A DNA stretch of 6,613 bases, from the NCBI GenBank assembly GCA_025351985.1, contig JANXUW010000661.1, forward strand, positions 1-6,613, written 5' to 3'. The position numbers and the translations under genes are program-made. A model generated the notes under the pieces. The model ran no database searches. It was given only the letters and a program-made list of their open reading frames with translations, and had not been told where the DNA came from. Numbering within the stretch: position 1 is the stretch's first letter; each line of letters opens with the position of its first letter. This document shows, piece after piece, positions 4,869 through 6,613 of the stretch. This DNA is from Pseudolysobacter sp. Its GTDB lineage: Bacteria > Pseudomonadota > Gammaproteobacteria > Xanthomonadales > Rhodanobacteraceae.

Positions 4869-5962
4869 ACCTGCGCCGGTTGTTTTCCATCGTCATAAAA
4901 GAGCTGCGCCAGTTGCGCCGCGATCGACTCACGTTCGCGATGATCGTCGGCATTCCGACCATGCAATTGCTGGTGTTCGGCTACGCCATCAACATGGATA
5001 TCCGCCATCTCGATGCCGCCGTGCTGGATCAGGCGCAGACCTGGCAATCGCGCGAACTCGTCGTCACGCTCGGCCAGACCGGCGTGATGGATTTCAAATA
5101 CCGGCTGCATGCGCCGCAGGAAATCGACACCCTGTTGCGCGAGGGCCGCATCAGCGCGGCGCTGGTGATTCCGCCGGATTTCGAACGGCGTTTGATCGAG
5201 CAGGATCGCGCCGCATTGCAGATCGTGGTCGACGGTTCGGACCAGATCGTGCAGCAGGCGGCGCGCCAGCTTGCGGCGTTGCCGCTGGCATCGTTGCTCA
5301 AACCGGCGCCAGGTGTACAAGTAAACAATGTGGAAATTGTGAACTTCTACAATCCCGAGCGGCGTGCGCCGATCAATACCGTGCCCGGACTGATCGGCGT
5401 AATCCTGACGATGACGATGGTGTTGTTCACGGCGATGGCGATCGTGCGCGAACGCGAGCGTGGCAATCTCGAATTCCTCATCGCCACGCCGGTATCACCG
5501 GCGGAACTCACACTCGGCAAGGTGCTGCCGTTCATCGGCATCGGCCTGTTGCAGGTGACCGTGGTGCTTACGCTCGGCGTGCTGATTTTCAAGGTGCCGA
5601 TCAACGGCTCGCTGCTCGATGTCTACGGCGCGGCGCTGGCGTTCATCATTGCGTCGTTGTCGCTCGGCGTGTTTCTCTCGACCTTGGCCAAGACGCAATT
5701 CCAGGCGATGCAACTGGCGATGTTCACGTTCCTGCCGCAGATTTTATTGTCGGGTTTCATGTTCCCGTTCGCCGGCATGCCGTGGCCGGCGCAATGGCTC
5801 GCGGAAATTTTTCCGATGACGCATTTCATCCGCCTGATCCGCGGCATCATGCTGCGCGCGGCGACGTTGCGTGATCTGTGGCACGAACTCGCCGCGCTCG
5901 CGGCATTCTGCGTGGTCGTGCTGACGATCGCGGTATTGCGTACGCGCAAGCGGCTGGATTGA
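4865..5962 (+). CDS. ABC-2 type permease (YhhJ/YbhR-like exporter membrane subunit)
   Basis: This 365-residue membrane protein has the ABC-2 exporter layout. A cytoplasmic N-terminus with the motif KELRQLRRDRLT is followed by TM1 (about 22-43, including IPTMQLLVFGYAIN). Next comes a large extracytoplasmic domain of about 130 residues (DIRHLDAAVLDQ, then LREGRISAALVIPPDFERRL and NVEIVNFYNPERR). Five more hydrophobic segments lie near 175-196, 221-243, 255-275, 284-306 and 337-358. The conserved REREKG-like cytoplasmic motif appears as RERERGNLEFLIATPV after TM2. It forms the translocation path, probably as a homodimer because only one permease gene follows the single ATPase gene. It ends at TGA 5960-5962 and is the last gene of the unit. 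The neighbours point to export of drugs or envelope components; the substrate cannot be read from sequence. Confidence 0.95.
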   Translation: MNLRRLFSIVIKELRQLRRDRLTFAMIVGIPTMQLLVFGYAINMDIRHLDAAVLDQAQTWQSRELVVTLGQTGVMDFKYRLHAPQEIDTLLREGRISAALVIPPDFERRLIEQDRAALQIVVDGSDQIVQQAARQLAALPLASLLKPAPGVQVNNVEIVNFYNPERRAPINTVPGLIGVILTMTMVLFTAMAIVRERERGNLEFLIATPVSPAELTLGKVLPFIGIGLLQVTVVLTLGVLIFKVPINGSLLDVYGAALAFIIASLSLGVFLSTLAKTQFQAMQLAMFTFLPQILLSGFMFPFAGMPWPAQWLAEIFPMTHFIRLIRGIMLRAATLRDLWHELAALAAFCVVVLTIAVLRTRKRLD

Positions 5963-6174
5963 AATCGTTTCCAGCATACCGCGCAATGCGGCCGGCCGAG
6001 CGCGATCTCGGTGCGATACAAACGTTGCTCTAAACGATAACCAGTTCTGACCAGCATTGACTCCAATCGTCTATCGCGCCGAAAAGAACGAGCCTGGCGA
6101 ACTTAGGCTAAAATAGCTCATTGGCTTTATTCAGTCGTAAAATTTTTCAATAAAATATCTTTCAGGAATTCCAG
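5963..6174. other. Intergenic region after the exporter operon
   Basis: These 212 bp hold no recognisable gene. Two small GC stems follow the permease stop (CCGC-GCAAT-GCGG at 5979-5991 and CCGAG-CGCGAT-CTCGG at 5996-6011). Neither has a T-run, so no clear terminator is seen. Base composition shifts to AT-rich from about 6100. Confidence 0.5.
6109..6168 (+). promoter_or_regulatory. AT-rich probable promoter region and ribosome binding site of the 6175 gene
   Basis: TAAAAT occurs three times (6109-6114, 6138-6143, 6151-6156) as possible -10 boxes. None has a convincing -35 at 16-18 nt, so the actual promoter is undecided. AGGAA at 6164-6168 is a good Shine-Dalgarno, 6 nt before ATG 6175. Confidence 0.35.
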
Positions 6175-6570
6175 ATGCTGAAGTCAATTTTGACTCTCCC
6201 TTTCTTTTTTCTGCCGTTGTTGGGTTCGGCGGATCAAAGAATTATTGCGGACAGTCTTTTGCCTGCCGATTTCTCGCCCGTTTGGGTTACACCGCAGACC
6301 AGCGATGGCTTCTGGGCATTGGGGACGTCCAATACTCTGGCGGCACTGGTGCGCTACAACGTCGACGGTTCGGTGAAGTTCCTGCGCTACCCAAGCATGC
6401 AAGATGCCCAGTCTTTCAAGCTCACCGCGATGCCTGACGGCGGAGTGGTCAGTACGGATATCGAAACTGTCAACGTATTCAGTCGAATATGCATGTTGCG
6501 GCGCTTCGATGCCAACGGTAACCAGCTTCCTGATTCCCCACATCACGCATCCATCGTTGCGAGCTTGTAA
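6175..6570 (+). CDS. Hypothetical exported protein, possibly truncated beta-propeller-like
   Basis: The frame encodes 131 residues from ATG 6175, supported by AGGAA 6 nt upstream, to TAA 6568-6570. The N-terminus is a signal peptide: MLKSILTL, then FFFLPLLGSADQ with a likely cleavage site around GSA. The mature part has loosely repeated Gly/Asp turns of the kind seen in propeller blades: SDGFWALG, ALVRYNVDGSVKFLRY, LTAMPDGGVVST and LRRFDANGNQL. I do not recognise the family. The last 15 or so residues (PDSPHHASIVASL) lack that character. Just past the stop, the same frame resumes with GSGGV, and another frame encodes WWRLYSGEDKTG with coding-like codons, up to the window edge. A longer gene broken by a stop and a frame change is possible; a genuine short secreted protein is the alternative. 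Codon bias is weaker than in the exporter genes. Confidence 0.6.
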   Translation: MLKSILTLPFFFLPLLGSADQRIIADSLLPADFSPVWVTPQTSDGFWALGTSNTLAALVRYNVDGSVKFLRYPSMQDAQSFKLTAMPDGGVVSTDIETVNVFSRICMLRRFDANGNQLPDSPHHASIVASL

Positions 6571-6613
6571 GGTAGTGGTGGCGTCTGTACAGCGGCGAGG
6601 ATAAGACGGGGAA

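Noticed and set aside
1..6613. CRISPR array, tRNA, rRNA, transposase or defence system
   Set aside because: No regularly spaced direct repeats, cloverleaf or rRNA-like segments, transposase motifs or known defence-domain genes were seen. The largest unit is an ordinary ABC exporter operon.

Overview
The window is GC-rich, with strongly GC-biased third codon positions, and looks chromosomal. The gene content and one dispersed-repeat relic (GTCATCCCAGCGCAGGCTGGG) suggest a gammaproteobacterium, probably of the Xanthomonadales/Rhodanobacteraceae. That placement is an impression from sequence style, not a database match.

Layout. (1) Positions 1-292 (+): the 3' end of a peptide methionine sulfoxide reductase gene (msrA), cut by the window edge. 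(2) 303-338: a perfect 13-bp GC-rich stem between two convergent genes, probably a shared terminator. (3) 345-1913 (-): an exported S10 (serine carboxypeptidase-like) peptidase with its full catalytic set, but its frame carries a TAA at 1836-1838, just after the signal peptide. No ATG, GTG or TTG restart occurs before the oxyanion-hole motif. (4) 1914-2277: a 364-bp intergenic stretch. It holds a possible peptidase promoter and 5' UTR hairpin, an orphan terminator-like hairpin with seven Ts on the + strand, a REP-like palindrome, and a near-consensus promoter that coincides with an AT-rich palindrome immediately before a TetR-family gene. (5) 2278-5962 (+): a compact four-gene unit encoding a TetR-type repressor, a HlyD-family lipoprotein adaptor, an ABC ATPase and an ABC-2 permease. 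Every junction overlaps (17, 14 and 4 bp). (6) 5963-6174: an intergenic region that becomes AT-rich toward its right end. (7) 6175-6570 (+): a short exported protein of unknown function, possibly the truncated front of a longer beta-propeller-like protein.

How the genes work together. The TetR-adaptor-ATPase-permease unit resembles the CecR/YbhGFSR class of drug or envelope-stress exporters in general design, with one ATPase gene and one permease gene. The ATPase drives the permease, which probably works as a homodimer, and the periplasmic adaptor would connect it to an outer-membrane channel encoded elsewhere. The promoter layout predicts autorepression of the whole unit and a leaderless mRNA. 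The other genes (msrA, S10 peptidase, the 6175 gene) are independent neighbours.

I found no CRISPR array, tRNA, rRNA, transposase or clearly new defence-type system. The points most worth a second look are the in-frame TAA in the peptidase gene, the operator-embedded leaderless promoter, and the orphan hairpin plus T-run that may end an unannotated small RNA.
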